Shown one piece after another: positions 1-8,229 of a stretch of DNA of 64,000 bases. Every line of letters begins with the position of its first letter. Position 1 is the stretch's first letter. The stretch comes from Scytonema tolypothrichoides VB-61278 (GTDB lineage Bacteria > Cyanobacteriota > Cyanobacteriia > Cyanobacteriales > Nostocaceae). The translations under genes and the position numbers were made by a program. The notes below the pieces were generated by a model. It was not told where the DNA came from. It saw nothing but the letters and a program-made list of their open reading frames with translations, and ran no database searches. Where the stretch lies: assembly GCF_000828085.3 (NCBI RefSeq), contig NZ_JXCA02000022.1:277254-341253 (forward strand), written 5' to 3'.

Positions 1-135
1 GCTGACTTCCTAACTGGATTGATGGAAGGGCATGAGGAGATGGCTTGGATGTTACGCTCATTCATTGAAGGCGAAGAGCTACAGCCAGATGGTTCACAGG
101 TGTTAGGACAAACAAAAACTCCTGTAGGCGTGTAA
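1..135 (+). CDS. Dps-family ferritin-like protein, C-terminal end (partial)
   Basis: The first frame is open from the window edge to TAA at 133-135 and encodes 44 residues. The segment reading DFLTGLMEGHEEMAWMLRSF is very like the last helix of Dps/bacterioferritin-like DNA-protection proteins, which store iron oxidatively and shield DNA under stress. The ferroxidase-site half lies outside the window, so activity cannot be judged. It is followed by a run of stress-type genes, which fits this assignment. The upstream boundary is unknown. Confidence 0.72.
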   Translation, partial: ADFLTGLMEGHEEMAWMLRSFIEGEELQPDGSQVLGQTKTPVGV

Positions 136-270
136 TCTTTGTTGGTAGATTTCGCTTCAAGCATAAAGTCTGAGTTTCATCTGAGTTTAAAACGGCAGAT
201 TGAGGTATAAGTAAATTTTCCGCATCTACCCCCTCAATCTGCCAACTGGAAAAGCAAAAGGAGTGTTCAA

Positions 271-1038
271 GTGGCAGAAGGATATAAAGCAGAACGTACT
301 ATCTCAGCTGTTTTTAAAGAGCAGAAGCAAGTTGATGCTGCTATTCGGCGTTTACTAGACCGGGGTGTGTCCAGAGACCATATTTCGGTTATGGGCAGAA
401 ATTTTCAATCAGAAACCCGAATTGCTGGTTTTATTACTAAAAGAGATGTCATTCTGGGAGGCTTGAGAAGCGGGGCAGTCTTTGGTTCCTTGTTTGGTTC
501 CTTCCTCAGCTTACTCACGGGTGTAGGCGTACTATTTATTCCTTTTGTCGGTCCGATTGTCGCAGCAGGTCCGATTGGTGCTGTATTGCTCGGAGCTGCA
601 AGTGGTGCGATCGCCGGAAGTGCAGGCGCAGGTTTGGTCTCTGTTTTGACCACATTGGGAATGCCAGAAGACAAAGCAGCAGTTTACCAAACTCGCTTAG
701 AAGCTGGTGAGTTCTTGGTGATGGCAGAAGTGCCTGGCGATCGCTCTGGAGAATACCAATTGCTGATCGAAAGTGCCGGTGGCGAAGAAGTCCAGACAAT
801 TGAGAAAGCACTTCCTCGGGCTTGTGCTGGTGGCTGCAACAGTCCAGAGGATTTATCTCCAGAAATTCGCTCTCATCTTTCTGGTGAAGCTCAAGGTAAA
901 TTCATTGAACGTTATAACACTGTCATAAAAGAGACAAATGATGAAGCAAAAGCTGAACATGCAGCTTGGGAGATGATTCATCAACAATATGATGAAGATG
1001 AGAATGGCGTCTGGTCAAAGGCAAAAACAACTGTTTAG
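271..1038 (+). CDS. YflT-like stress protein with C-terminal ChaB domain
   Basis: A GTG start at 271 follows the ribosome site AAAAGGAG. Residues 10-60 resemble the YflT/general-stress-protein-17M fold ([19 protein letters not shown]). Residues 65-125 form a Gly/Ala-rich hydrophobic stretch that could be one or two membrane-embedded helices. Residues 190-250 match the ChaB family (LSPEIRSHL, then [10 protein letters not shown] and ENGVW). ChaB was named for association with the ChaA cation antiporter, but its biochemical role is unknown; this domain pairing is familiar in cyanobacterial stress proteins. The Dps end upstream and CsbD/GlsB genes nearby support a stress role, which remains inference. 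Confidence 0.8.
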   Translation: MAEGYKAERTISAVFKEQKQVDAAIRRLLDRGVSRDHISVMGRNFQSETRIAGFITKRDVILGGLRSGAVFGSLFGSFLSLLTGVGVLFIPFVGPIVAAGPIGAVLLGAASGAIAGSAGAGLVSVLTTLGMPEDKAAVYQTRLEAGEFLVMAEVPGDRSGEYQLLIESAGGEEVQTIEKALPRACAGGCNSPEDLSPEIRSHLSGEAQGKFIERYNTVIKETNDEAKAEHAAWEMIHQQYDEDENGVWSKAKTTV

Positions 1039-1074
1039 CAAATAGTCATTACTCATTAATCATTAATCAAAAAG

Positions 1075-1262
1075 TGCTTGACTGTTAACTGTTGAACGGC
1101 AGTTGCTACAACGGAGGGAACCCTCCGCAGTCGCCACAACGGGACGGCAGGTGCTCCACTTGGGGAGCCACCCCCGTGGCCAGATCTCCCGCCCGGGGAG
1201 TGGCGTGGAACCTCAGCAAGGCGCTGCTCTGAGCAACGCACTGCCTCCTGTTGACTGTTAAC
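1075..1262. repeat. GC-rich interspersed palindromic repeats
   Basis: A patch much richer in GC than its surroundings, packed with short inverted repeats such as GGAGGGAACCCTCC near 1111-1124 and a GGGGAGCCACCCCCGTGG segment. Relatives of these units recur near 4170-4220, 14763-14779 and 42740-42880. No credible gene is present. It lies between convergent genes and could act as a terminator or be a parasitic repeat. Confidence 0.55.
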
Positions 1263-1295
1263 TTGTTACCTTCACTCTTGACTCTGACCTACTTT

Positions 1296-1718
1296 TCAAG
1301 GCAATTTATAACTAGTCACTCTTATTGTTAACTGACCTTGGCCCGGATCACGTCTGAAGATAAACGCCCCTTGTTCCTTTTCACCACTAGATAAAAAGTC
1401 AATCTGTATATCCCCGGTTTCTTCCACTTCGCCGTTAATCTGCAACTGAGCCATAACCTGAACAGATTCAGCTGTTTCTCCTCCAGTATTAACTACCTCG
1501 AAGGGAACATAAAACTGTCCATCAGCTTCCCGAATTGTTTTGTTACTAACAGAAAGGACAGGAGGTTGATGGTTTTCATTCAGCCAAATATAACCTACCA
1601 AACTCACAACTAGTGCCAGAATAAATGAAGCAGCACCAAAAGTTAGCCATTCCGCAGGTGTTCTTTTTGGTCGCTCTTGTTCTTTTTTCTCATCAGTAAA
1701 TCCGTTTGTTTGAGTCAT
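1296..1718 (-). CDS. TIGR02588-family single-pass membrane protein
   Basis: 140 residues from the ATG at 1718; an upstream in-frame ATG at 1796 would lie inside the preceding gene and is rejected. Layout: charged cytoplasmic N-terminus (MTQTNGFTDEKKEQE), one membrane helix at about residues 25-50 (FGAASFILALVVSLVGYIW), then a beta-rich outer domain (VPFEVVNTGGETAESVQVMA) resembling TIGR02588 proteins. Its ATG overlaps the stop of the upstream TIGR02587 gene in an ATGA, so translation is probably coupled. TIGR02587/TIGR02588 pairs are known as conserved neighbours of unknown function. Confidence 0.75.
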   Translation of the reverse strand: MTQTNGFTDEKKEQERPKRTPAEWLTFGAASFILALVVSLVGYIWLNENHQPPVLSVSNKTIREADGQFYVPFEVVNTGGETAESVQVMAQLQINGEVEETGDIQIDFLSSGEKEQGAFIFRRDPGQGQLTIRVTSYKLP

Positions 1719-2608
1719 ATTGCTAACCGTCCTGCTGCACCTCCGATAGTTGCAGGTAATCCCAGCAGCAAAGCGTATTCCAGCCAAGTCGTCCAAGGAT
1801 CGCTAAAGCTTAGCTTTTGAAAAAACCACAGCATAAAAACAGCTGCTAATAGCGACACGAAGTATGCCACCATAGTTTCGCTTAATGGTCGTTGAAAAAT
1901 TCCTTGTTGCTGTCTACGTTTGTGTTGATCCGAAAAGCCTGCCTCAAATACAATGCCATAGGAAATGAGTAAAGATGAGGCAAGAATTGCCAAAAGCCAA
2001 GGTGGTGAAACAGCCGCTGCTAACATAGGAATTTCATCTGTTGGCGCGATGTTAAATGCAATGACAGTTGCACCAATGAGGGTTGCACCTATATCGGCGA
2101 AGGTAGCGTGTAACTCATCTGGTTTCCTTCGGCTTTCATCGCTTGTTTGACGACCCGTTCCCTCTTGTCCATCAGCATAGCGAGTATCTCCCAAAAGCTG
2201 GTTAGCTAATGCTACACCTAAGGTAAATGGTACACTTTCAAAGACGATTTTACCTAAGGCTTCCGTCAGGGGAGTTTCAGGTGTCAACTCTTGCAATAAC
2301 ATAAGCATTAAGCCAGAGCATACCAATCCAATTGCTATTGCTTCAACAGTATCTGTGAGTGATCCATAGGGTGGAGAGTTTCGTTTGCTTTTACGAAAAC
2401 CTTCTGTGCGGTTAAGCAAGAAAACTACTAGAAACATCAATGCGATCGCCAACATGATCATTGATGGTTTTGCAAGTGACCCTATCCACCAAACCTCCAT
2501 TGTATAGAGTAAAGGGATTCCAAACAAAAAACCTCCACAGACACCTCGAATAATGTCATTAATCTCATTTATCCAGACATTTTTCTTGCGCTTTCTTCCG
2601 ACACCCAT
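1715..2608 (-). CDS. TIGR02587-family integral membrane protein
   Basis: 297 residues with about seven or eight hydrophobic helices (for example GVCGGFLFGIPLLYTMEVWW and PSMIMLAIALMFLVVFLLN) and a short loop containing TPETPLTEALGKIVFESVPF, all typical of the TIGR02587 family. It is first in a two-gene unit with the TIGR02588 gene, sharing four bases. Nothing catalytic can be read from the sequence; a scaffold, channel or stress-related membrane complex with its partner is possible but unproven. Confidence 0.78.
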   Translation of the reverse strand: MGVGRKRKKNVWINEINDIIRGVCGGFLFGIPLLYTMEVWWIGSLAKPSMIMLAIALMFLVVFLLNRTEGFRKSKRNSPPYGSLTDTVEAIAIGLVCSGLMLMLLQELTPETPLTEALGKIVFESVPFTLGVALANQLLGDTRYADGQEGTGRQTSDESRRKPDELHATFADIGATLIGATVIAFNIAPTDEIPMLAAAVSPPWLLAILASSLLISYGIVFEAGFSDQHKRRQQQGIFQRPLSETMVAYFVSLLAAVFMLWFFQKLSFSDPWTTWLEYALLLGLPATIGGAAGRLAI

Positions 2609-3033
2609 ACTTTGTTTGTCATAAATACTTAACTGAATACTTTTCTTTTAATGTAGATATTAATGTACTCAGCAAGCCGTATAGACAGATCAGATTATAT
2701 TTCCTCAACTGACCAAGTAACCTTTCTTTTTCTTTATTTCTTTTTTTTTAACAGTCTATGTTTATGTCCTGACTGTCCATAACTTGTGAGGTAAGAACAA
2801 CATTTTTAGAAAAGATATTATTTCATTATACCTACTCCCATCTGGAGTGTTGCATCTACCGTCAGATAGGATTTTCGATGAACATATCTAAAATACTCTT
2901 TTGGTTTGAAAATTTGAAAATAAAACGACTTTTGATGTATACGTAACATCTTTCCTAGGATAGGTACACATCAAAGTCTATCATGATATTCTTTTGTATA
3001 GAAATACACTATACATGAAATTAAAGGTGTTAT
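2609..3033. other. AT-rich intergenic region between divergent stress genes
   Basis: No gene is seen. It separates the minus-strand TIGR02587 gene from the plus-strand csbD-like gene and should carry both promoters. It includes T-rich runs near 2725-2750 and TATA-like stretches just before 3034 (ACTATACATG). No operator or known riboswitch was recognised. Confidence 0.4.
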
Positions 3034-3210
3034 ATGAGTACTGAGAACAGATTAGAAGCAACAGCAAAAAATATCGAAGGCAAAATTCAAGAGGTAATTG
3101 GTGACATAACAGGAGATCCAAAACAAAAAGCTGAGGGTCAAGCAAAGCAAGCAGAAGCTCAAGTTAGGCATACTGCTGAAAACATCAAAGATGAGCTGAA
3201 AAACTTATAA
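3034..3210 (+). CDS. CsbD-family stress protein (58 aa)
   Basis: ATG at 3034 to TAA at 3208 gives a 58-residue, highly charged, probably helical protein. NIEGKIQEVIGDITGDPKQK followed by AEGQAKQAEAQ is the CsbD family signature (an E-G-K-x-Q-E-x-x-G-x-x-T-G-D pattern). CsbD is a sigma-B-controlled general stress protein in Bacillus; cyanobacterial copies are often stress-induced, function unknown. The ribosome site is weak (AAAGGTG 8-12 bases upstream). It sits inside the stress cluster. Confidence 0.82.
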   Translation: MSTENRLEATAKNIEGKIQEVIGDITGDPKQKAEGQAKQAEAQVRHTAENIKDELKNL

Positions 3211-3288
3211 AATAGAATAGTCTATTCACTCTTGTCATCCAACTAGGTTACATCGCTAATTAACTAAACTTTTTACGAAGTAAAAGAC

Positions 3289-3320
3289 TCCACTGTTTCA
3301 TTAACAGTGGAGTCTTTCGG
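3289..3320 (+). terminator. Probable terminator after csbD-like gene
   Basis: GACTCCACTG and CAGTGGAGTC form a perfect 10-bp stem around a short loop, followed by a T-containing stretch (TTTCGG...). It lies downstream of the csbD-like stop and before the convergent GlsB gene, so it may serve one or both. Confidence 0.55.
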
Positions 3321-3388
3321 TAAATTTGAACAAAAAAAAGGTTAGTCCTAATAAATTGGCTCTAACCATTGTTTCTACCGTCATTTAT

Positions 3389-3664
3389 TTAAACAGCACT
3401 GCGACGAGTAATTAAGCCCCAAATGAAGATAGCAATCATTGCTCCAATAACAGCAACAACCAAACCAGGAATACTTAGGCTGGCTGAACCCACTAGTTGA
3501 AGGGTTCCTGTTTCTAAAAATGTAACGATACTGCCTCCAACAAAAGCTCCGACGATACCTAAAATCATTGTGGCAAGAATCCCACCACCTTGTCTACCAG
3601 GATAAATAGCCTTAGCGATTGCTCCAGCGATGAGACCAAGAATTACCCAAGCAATTATGTTCAT
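3389..3664 (-). CDS. GlsB/YeaQ/YmgE-family stress membrane protein
   Basis: 91 residues starting at MNIIAWVILGLIAGAIAK (ATG at 3664); the longer open frame to 3784 adds a polar leader with no family likeness. Three glycine-rich helices and the motif IYPGRQGGG are diagnostic of the transglycosylase-associated/GlsB family of small inner-membrane proteins, often induced by general stress. A possible terminator hairpin of the csbD gene (CTCCACTG...CAGTGGAG around 3289-3313) lies between the two convergent genes. Confidence 0.85.
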   Translation of the reverse strand: MNIIAWVILGLIAGAIAKAIYPGRQGGGILATMILGIVGAFVGGSIVTFLETGTLQLVGSASLSIPGLVVAVIGAMIAIFIWGLITRRSAV

Positions 3665-3996
3665 AACTTTATTTTCCAATTTTCTAACTATACTATGTAT
3701 GTTATCAATCTCAAATTCACTGGGTCTTCTATCGTAAGTTGAATCACTATTCTGTCGTAAGAGATAACTGTTAGAAATTCTCAAAATTATAGGTGAGTTG
3801 CCTTTTATTAAGACACAATATCTGTTTCTTATTTCTGAAACAGCAGCATAACCTAATTGTGAACTGTAGAGCTTTACCTGTTCTTAATTTCAAAGAGTTT
3901 TTCAAGACTTCAAGAGTTAGATTGTTTCACCACTCAAGAAACTGTTCGGATGACTGATATGAAATCTAGCACGCACGTTAGAGGAAGTGCAAATTG
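3665..3996. other. Intergenic region upstream of GlsB gene
   Basis: AT-rich DNA with no supported gene; it should contain the promoter of the GlsB-type gene. The right side abuts the right end of an IS200/IS605-type element. Confidence 0.35.
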
Positions 3997-4027
3997 ACAC
4001 TCCCCATGCCTAAAGGCAAGGGGATTC
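3997..4027 (-). mobile_element. IS200/IS605-type right-end hairpin of the 4-5.4 kb element
   Basis: CTCCCC, TGCCT, loop, AGGCA and GGGG form the small GC-rich subterminal hairpin typical of IS200/IS605 right ends. It lies just beyond the 3' end of the broken tnpB, in the orientation expected for that gene. TnpB guide (omega) RNAs normally run from the end of tnpB into this hairpin, so 4052-3997 on the minus strand is where one would be expected. Confidence 0.6.
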
Positions 4028-4169
4028 TTGCGTCACGGGGATTCCAATGAATTTACCCGAAGCCGCGCATCTTGACCGTATGCCCTACGGCTGCAAGTCC
4101 GCGTATTGCGACTATTTGAGCGGCTACAACGTCTCTATCGGTTGTATAGCCGCAATGTGAACAAACATG

Positions 4170-4220
4170 AGGAGCCACTGCGTTGCGGGGGTTCCCCCCG
4201 TTGAAGCAAGTGGCGTTACG
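4170..4220 (-). repeat. 51-nt palindromic repeat inserted in tnpB zinc finger
   Basis: Removing 51 nt restores an ordinary TnpB zinc-ribbon spacing (ELSE followed by HVCSHCGY). The insert includes GCGGGGGTTCCCCCCG, a near-perfect palindrome, and GGAGCCACTGCGTTG, a unit resembling the one at 14766-14780. It adds 17 codons without changing frame. Confidence 0.7.
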
Positions 4221-4590
4221 CTCTGACAATTCTTTTTTACCTGTCTCGGTTCCGCAGTTTGGGCAAATCTGACTTGTTTTTCGTGCATCTACTTTCTGAA
4301 AATAGACATCGCGTTTGAAACAAGTTTGTTCAAGAATGTTGAAGAACTGACCAAATCCGGCATCTAGGCAATGTTTACTTAACATTCCACGAGATAACGC
4401 GACAAGGTTTAAATCTTCAACAAATACCATTCCCGCATCGTTACAGATTTGATGAGACAGCTTTCTATGAAAGTCTTTACGACTGTTGGCAACGTACTCA
4501 TGCAATAAAGCAACTTTCTTTTGTGCTTTGTGCCAATTATTCGAGCCAATACGTTTTCTGGAAACGCGCTGTTGCAGCAATTTAAGCTTG

Positions 4591-4622
4591 CGTATGTCCC
4601 AAGGGGACACGCTTCGCGAACG
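4591..4622 (-). repeat. Short palindromic repeat causing the tnpB frameshift
   Basis: On the minus strand this reads GCGAAGCGTGTCCCCTTGGG followed by ACATACG. The core GTCCCCTTGGGAC recurs at about 7132-7144 and 42826-42838. It sits exactly where TnpB similarity jumps frame, between VKRPRFFVD and KLKLLQQR. Confidence 0.72.
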
Positions 4623-5310
4623 GCATCCACAAAAAACCTCGGACGCTTGACGACTAGACTGTTAAAAGTTGCAATAAAACTTGTTAGTCCTACATCAATC
4701 CCCACTGCTTCACCGTGTGGCATTGGCTGAGGTGTACTGACATTCCATTGAACCGTTAACATCACATACCAGCCAGAAATACGCTTAACCACACGCGCTT
4801 GCTTCACTGTTCCACCATTTGGAATATCCCGCGATTGACGCATCTTAACTGCACCAATAACAGGTAATTTCACAAACCCGTTAGCCAACGGGTTTACGCC
4901 TAATTGAGGAAAAGAAAAAGAACGCATTCGTCCTAACTTTCTAAATCTTGGGAACCCATGATTTTGTTCCCACATACTTACAAAAGCTTTTTCAAGCCTT
5001 CTCAATGTTTGCTGCAAAGATTGAGCATTAACACGCTTTAAATACTCATTCTCTTTGCGTGCAGCCGTTAAAGACTTGCATTGACTAGCGAACGTTGGGC
5101 GAGGTGCATCAGCAGGTATGATATAGCAGTTACGGAGACTGCAAGCGTTAACCTGACAAAAACGGGATTTGTACCAGTTTTTACGTTCTGCTAAAGCATG
5201 GTTGTAAACTCGTCTATGAGTTTCTAGCCATTGTTCAAACAATGCTATTTGGTTTTGTGTTGGCTTTAGTTTGAATTCGTAAGTCAGATTAAACACTTGC
5301 ATCACCTCCT

Positions 5311-5420
5311 GACGCATTGTCCCCTAGAAAATGGGCAGGCTTGGTTTTGTTGATTTGTGTTGGCGTCACGAGTATTCGTTGTATTAAGCCTGCCCATTTT
5401 CTTCGTGTAAGACCCCGTGA
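5311..5420 (-). mobile_element. Large left-end hairpin, copy 1
   Basis: Arms 5328-5342 and 5386-5400 (AAAATGGGCAGGCTT and its exact complement) close a loop containing an inner ACGA-GTAT-TCGT hairpin. Outer flanks are GACGCATTGTCCCC and CGTGTAAGACCCCGTGA. It lies immediately upstream of the tnpB ribosome site, so the leader RNA of tnpB would carry it. A second copy at 12991-13096 keeps the flanks and loop but has different, still fully paired arms. Interpretation as the IS left end is inference. Confidence 0.7.
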
Positions 5421-5454
5421 CTACATTCAACAGCAATTCTAATAATCGTCAGGA

Positions 5455-5520
5455 TGGTTTTTAGGACGGGGAATAAATTCCCCTGCTGCTACACCCCCAT
5501 AGCTAGAAGCTAGGGGCACT
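5455..5520. mobile_element. Orphan IS200/IS605 right-end-like hairpins
   Basis: GGGGAATAAATTCCCC at 5468-5483 and CCCC-AT-AGCT...AGCT-A-GGGG at 5494-5516 resemble the right-end hairpin at 3997-4027 and share its orientation. No adjoining transposase gene remains, so this looks like a footprint of a lost element. Confidence 0.45.
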
Positions 5521-5709
5521 GCGGCGAATAATTTCGGTAGACCTGTAGAGTGTTGGACCAGTTGTTAATCATTCAATCTGTGCTCAGATTGTGACTGGGA
5601 TTGGCAAAACTCTACAGTGCATTTCCTCTTGAGAGTAGGGTGCTGAGTGTGTGATTTAGATTGGGCTAATGTGATAACTGACCAGACTCAATCCAAATAC
5701 GCATATGGT

Positions 5710-6429
5710 TTACGCTACTAAGCCGGAACGTAAAGCCCGAACAGCAGCTTGGGTACGATCATCGGCACAAAGTTTATTTAGGATGTTGCGAACGTGAGTT
5801 TTAACGGTACCAACTGTGATGTATAGTCTCTCAGCAATCTGTCCGTTACTACATCCTGCGACAATCAACTCTAGAATCTCCAGTTCTCGTTGTGTGAGTG
5901 GATAAGTTTCCAAAACTTGCTCGTACTCTGATGGCAGCGCTTCGATTTTGACAGTTTTAGGCTGATCAGATTGCTGATTTTCTGGAATTCCTTGCCGCAC
6001 TTGCTGCAATACTACGTTGGCGATCGCCGGATCAATCCAAGAGTTTCCTGTATGAGTTGCTTGAATTGCTTCCGTCAACTTATCAATGCTTGTATCTTTC
6101 ATATAATAAGAGTCAGCTCCAGCTGCAAAAGCAGCAAGTACTGCATCCTCAGAATGATCCATTGTTAAAACAAGGATTTTCGTTGCTGAATCACCCGTCT
6201 GTTTTTGGAACTCTCTAAATCTTCGGGTGAGTTCAATCCCATCAATATCAGGCAAACCAAGATCCACAACAGCTACATCTGGCTTAGCTGTTTCTAAAAG
6301 TTTTAGTCCTTTCGTTCCGTTTGGTGCTTCACCAATGACTGTAAGTGTGCTGCTCGACTGTAATGCAGCTTTTAGCCCCATTCTAGTCAGGTCATGATCC
6401 TCAATTAAAACAATACTAATTTCACTCAT
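5710..6429 (-). CDS. NarL/FixJ-type response regulator
   Basis: 239 residues from the ATG giving MSEISIVLIEDHD; an in-frame ATG ten codons earlier (6459) is possible. REC domain at about 1-125 with acidic pocket E10/D11, phospho-acceptor D56 (VAVVDLGLPD) and a conserved Lys in YYMKD. C-terminal LuxR/GerE helix-turn-helix at about 170-235 (LTQRELEILELIVAGCSNGQ, then GTVKTHVRNIL). It should bind DNA on phosphorylation. No kinase lies next to it, so its partner is unknown; several hybrid kinases occur 2-5 kb away. Confidence 0.88.
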   Translation of the reverse strand: MSEISIVLIEDHDLTRMGLKAALQSSSTLTVIGEAPNGTKGLKLLETAKPDVAVVDLGLPDIDGIELTRRFREFQKQTGDSATKILVLTMDHSEDAVLAAFAAGADSYYMKDTSIDKLTEAIQATHTGNSWIDPAIANVVLQQVRQGIPENQQSDQPKTVKIEALPSEYEQVLETYPLTQRELEILELIVAGCSNGQIAERLYITVGTVKTHVRNILNKLCADDRTQAAVRALRSGLVA

Positions 6430-7047
6430 CGTTACACTCGCTACTCTAGGGAATTGCATTTGTCAAACTCTGACAATTTGCAGATTGTTTTTTTTATTTT
6501 CCAAAACCAAAGATAGATGATATTTTATCAAACTTGCATCCACCGATAGAAATAAGGAGTTTTTTATCTTATTGCTATTTTATACAGACAAATATCTAGC
6601 TTGGGATATATGGGTAATTTATCAAAAATTTTCAAAGATAGTCGCATAATTGTACAAATTTCGACTGATACTCCTTATGAGGATGCAAAACCGATTGACT
6701 AGACAAATGAAACTTATGAGATTGAACTACAGTTTGTGTCTTTCCTAACAAGTAAGCTAGAGTTAATTCTTTGTTACCAGTCTAAAACGAATAAATCACA
6801 ACAAATGATTTTTTTTCTAAAATCATCATTAAACTTAATTGAGCAAAAAACTTTTCATGTAAAAAAATGATAAGCATACTGAGTCAACAGGCACACTACC
6901 ACCTGTTGCGACGGCAAGTGCACCAAATAAAAGCTCTCACCAACGGTTGGGTCACAACGATGGAAAAACTGCGCTGCCACTAAAATTATCGCCCTATGAA
7001 AAATCTTGATTTTGTATACTAGTTGACATTCAGGAGCGATTTTTCCA
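6430..7047. other. Intergenic, promoter side of the NarL-type regulator
   Basis: AT-rich. A 38-codon open frame at 6867-6983 has no recognisable features and is not called. The left part should hold the promoter for the minus-strand regulator. No known RNA family was recognised. Confidence 0.35.
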
Positions 7048-7385
7048 TCACGGGGTCTTACACGTAAAAAATTAGGCCAGGCTTATTACGATCTCTGGTA
7101 ATACCCACAGATAGCGTCCCTTGCGCGTGTCCCCTTGGGACTCAGCGTGGCGTTAGCCATAGCCTGCACCGACTTTGGGGGGACAATCCGTCAACAACGT
7201 TAGCTTCTTACCCGTTACCTTATGAGTAAGCGCGCGCATGAGTCCTTGTTTCCCTCACTTGGCGACTGGCGTTTCCGTTGGGTAATTAGGCACTGCAGTT
7301 TTTACAGGTGAAATCAAGGGGCTTGCTAGCATAATCAGCAAAACCCTCGTGCCGTGGAAGCCCCTGGCTTTAGACATGGGGGTAA
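7048..7385 (+). mobile_element. Mini-IS of IS200/IS605 type, no transposase
   Basis: 7048-7192 is a decayed copy of the large left-end hairpin in plus orientation: it begins TCACGGGGTCTTACACG and ends GGGGACAATCCGTC, and its middle is replaced by a repeat carrying GTCCCCTTGGGAC (7132-7144). At 7354-7385 a right-end hairpin (AGCCCCTGGCTTTAGACATGG) lies in the matching orientation. The 160 bp between them encode nothing recognisable. This is best read as an internally deleted, non-autonomous element, mobilisable only by a TnpA elsewhere. Confidence 0.6.
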
Positions 7386-7439
7386 GGCGCAGGCGATTTT
7401 AATCGCCGTCTTAAAATCCATATGAGTAATACCAATTCT

Positions 7440-7650
7440 CTATGAAGATGAGCTTAATACAGCGGTAAGAATAAAGTCCCAACCAGTGAGGGAATTAACC
7501 TCCTTTGGAGTCAGTAGCTCAATAATTTCTCTCAAGCGATAAGCCGGAGGCTTGACGCTACGCGTATCGCGTAGCTGATTAAGGGTAGAACAATTTTGCC
7601 AGTGTAACTCAGCTTTGAGATGTTCCCAAAATCGCGATTGGCGGATTGAG
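7440..7650 (-). pseudogene. IS630-type transposase, C-terminal fragment
   Basis: The peptide FWEHLKAELHWQNCSTLNQL and, after a 12-codon interruption, EIIELLTPKEVNSLTGWDFI resemble the C-terminus of cyanobacterial IS630-type DDE transposases (the usual PIERFWEHLK...SLTGW region). Everything upstream, including the DDE core, is gone. The interruption (about 7533-7574) contains the palindrome CTACGCG-TAT-CGCGTAG and is an inserted short repeat. Family assignment is from memory of the motif and is moderately sure. Confidence 0.6.
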
Positions 7651-7834
7651 TTCTTGAGTATGTTGTAGTTCTGACTAATGGCTGAAGACGCGTGGTTGAG
7701 TGTCACTTTAAAATTGTAGTGAAGACTACTAAGTATTATAAAATACCACGTTTTTGTTTTGATTCCCACACAAATAATCATTTCTATGCCTGTGAGTGAT
7801 GTTTGTTGTTATGGTTACTGCAATAACAAGCTTA

Positions 7835-7934
7835 GAGGATGTCTCAAATTAAAGTAGCGTCTTGTGTAGGAGATACGACACTCTGCAATGACAATGCGAA
7901 CAGCATAACATTTTAGACTTCCAGAGACATCCTC
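7835..7934. mobile_element. 100-bp MITE-like element
   Basis: Perfect 11-bp terminal inverted repeats GAGGATGTCTC (7835-7845) and GAGACATCCTC (7924-7934) bound a non-coding 100-bp segment beside the IS630 fragment. No clear target duplication is visible (TTA on the left, ATTA on the right). Confidence 0.5.
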
Positions 7935-7935
7935 A

Positions 7936-8229
7936 TTACAGGCAAATAAGTTGCAATTCATTTACAGCAGATTGCATCTTTATTGAGATACACTTTTTCA
8001 ACTCAAGAGTCAGATAATCAAGCAAATTTTACTTCTGACTTCTGAATTATGCTGTAAGTTACACGTTTATCAATTAGGCTAACCCTTTGTCATTAATTGT
8101 TTGTCTTTACAAAATGTAAAGCACAATGTTATGGAAAAAGAGTGCAATTTCGATGAATTTCATCATTACTATCATCTGAAATTTCGGTGATTTATACAAA
8201 TAAATTGAAATGTACGTAAAGCAGATTGT
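7936..8229. other. Intergenic, no recognised content
   Basis: AT-rich DNA before the decayed response-regulator gene. No gene, repeat or structure could be supported. Confidence 0.3.

Larger units (their letters stand above)
4053..5302 (-). pseudogene. tnpB: TnpB (IS200/IS605 OrfB), broken by repeat insertions
   Basis: Start ATG at 5302 directly follows AGGAGGTG. The frame reads as TnpB up to about 4623 (FKLKPTQNQIALFEQWLETH, then RuvC-I in AVGIDVGLTSF). A roughly 32-nt repeat at 4591-4622 shifts the frame. The other frame then continues KLKLLQQRVSRK, RuvC-II VFVEDLNL, the zinc-finger half CPNCGTETGKKELSE, a 17-residue insertion encoded at 4170-4220, then HVCSHCGY and RuvC-III DRDVVAAQIV. 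TnpB is the RNA-guided nuclease ancestor of Cas12; this copy should be inactive unless the shift is bypassed. No tnpA lies alongside. Confidence 0.88.

Noticed and set aside
5311-5420. Omega (guide) RNA of TnpB
   Set aside because: Known TnpB guide RNAs lie at the 3' end of tnpB overlapping the right end; this hairpin is at the 5' end.
6867-6983. 38-codon open frame starting MISILSQQAHYHLLRRQ
   Set aside because: No ribosome site, no recognisable motif, and it lies in decaying mobile-element DNA. Not enough to call a gene.
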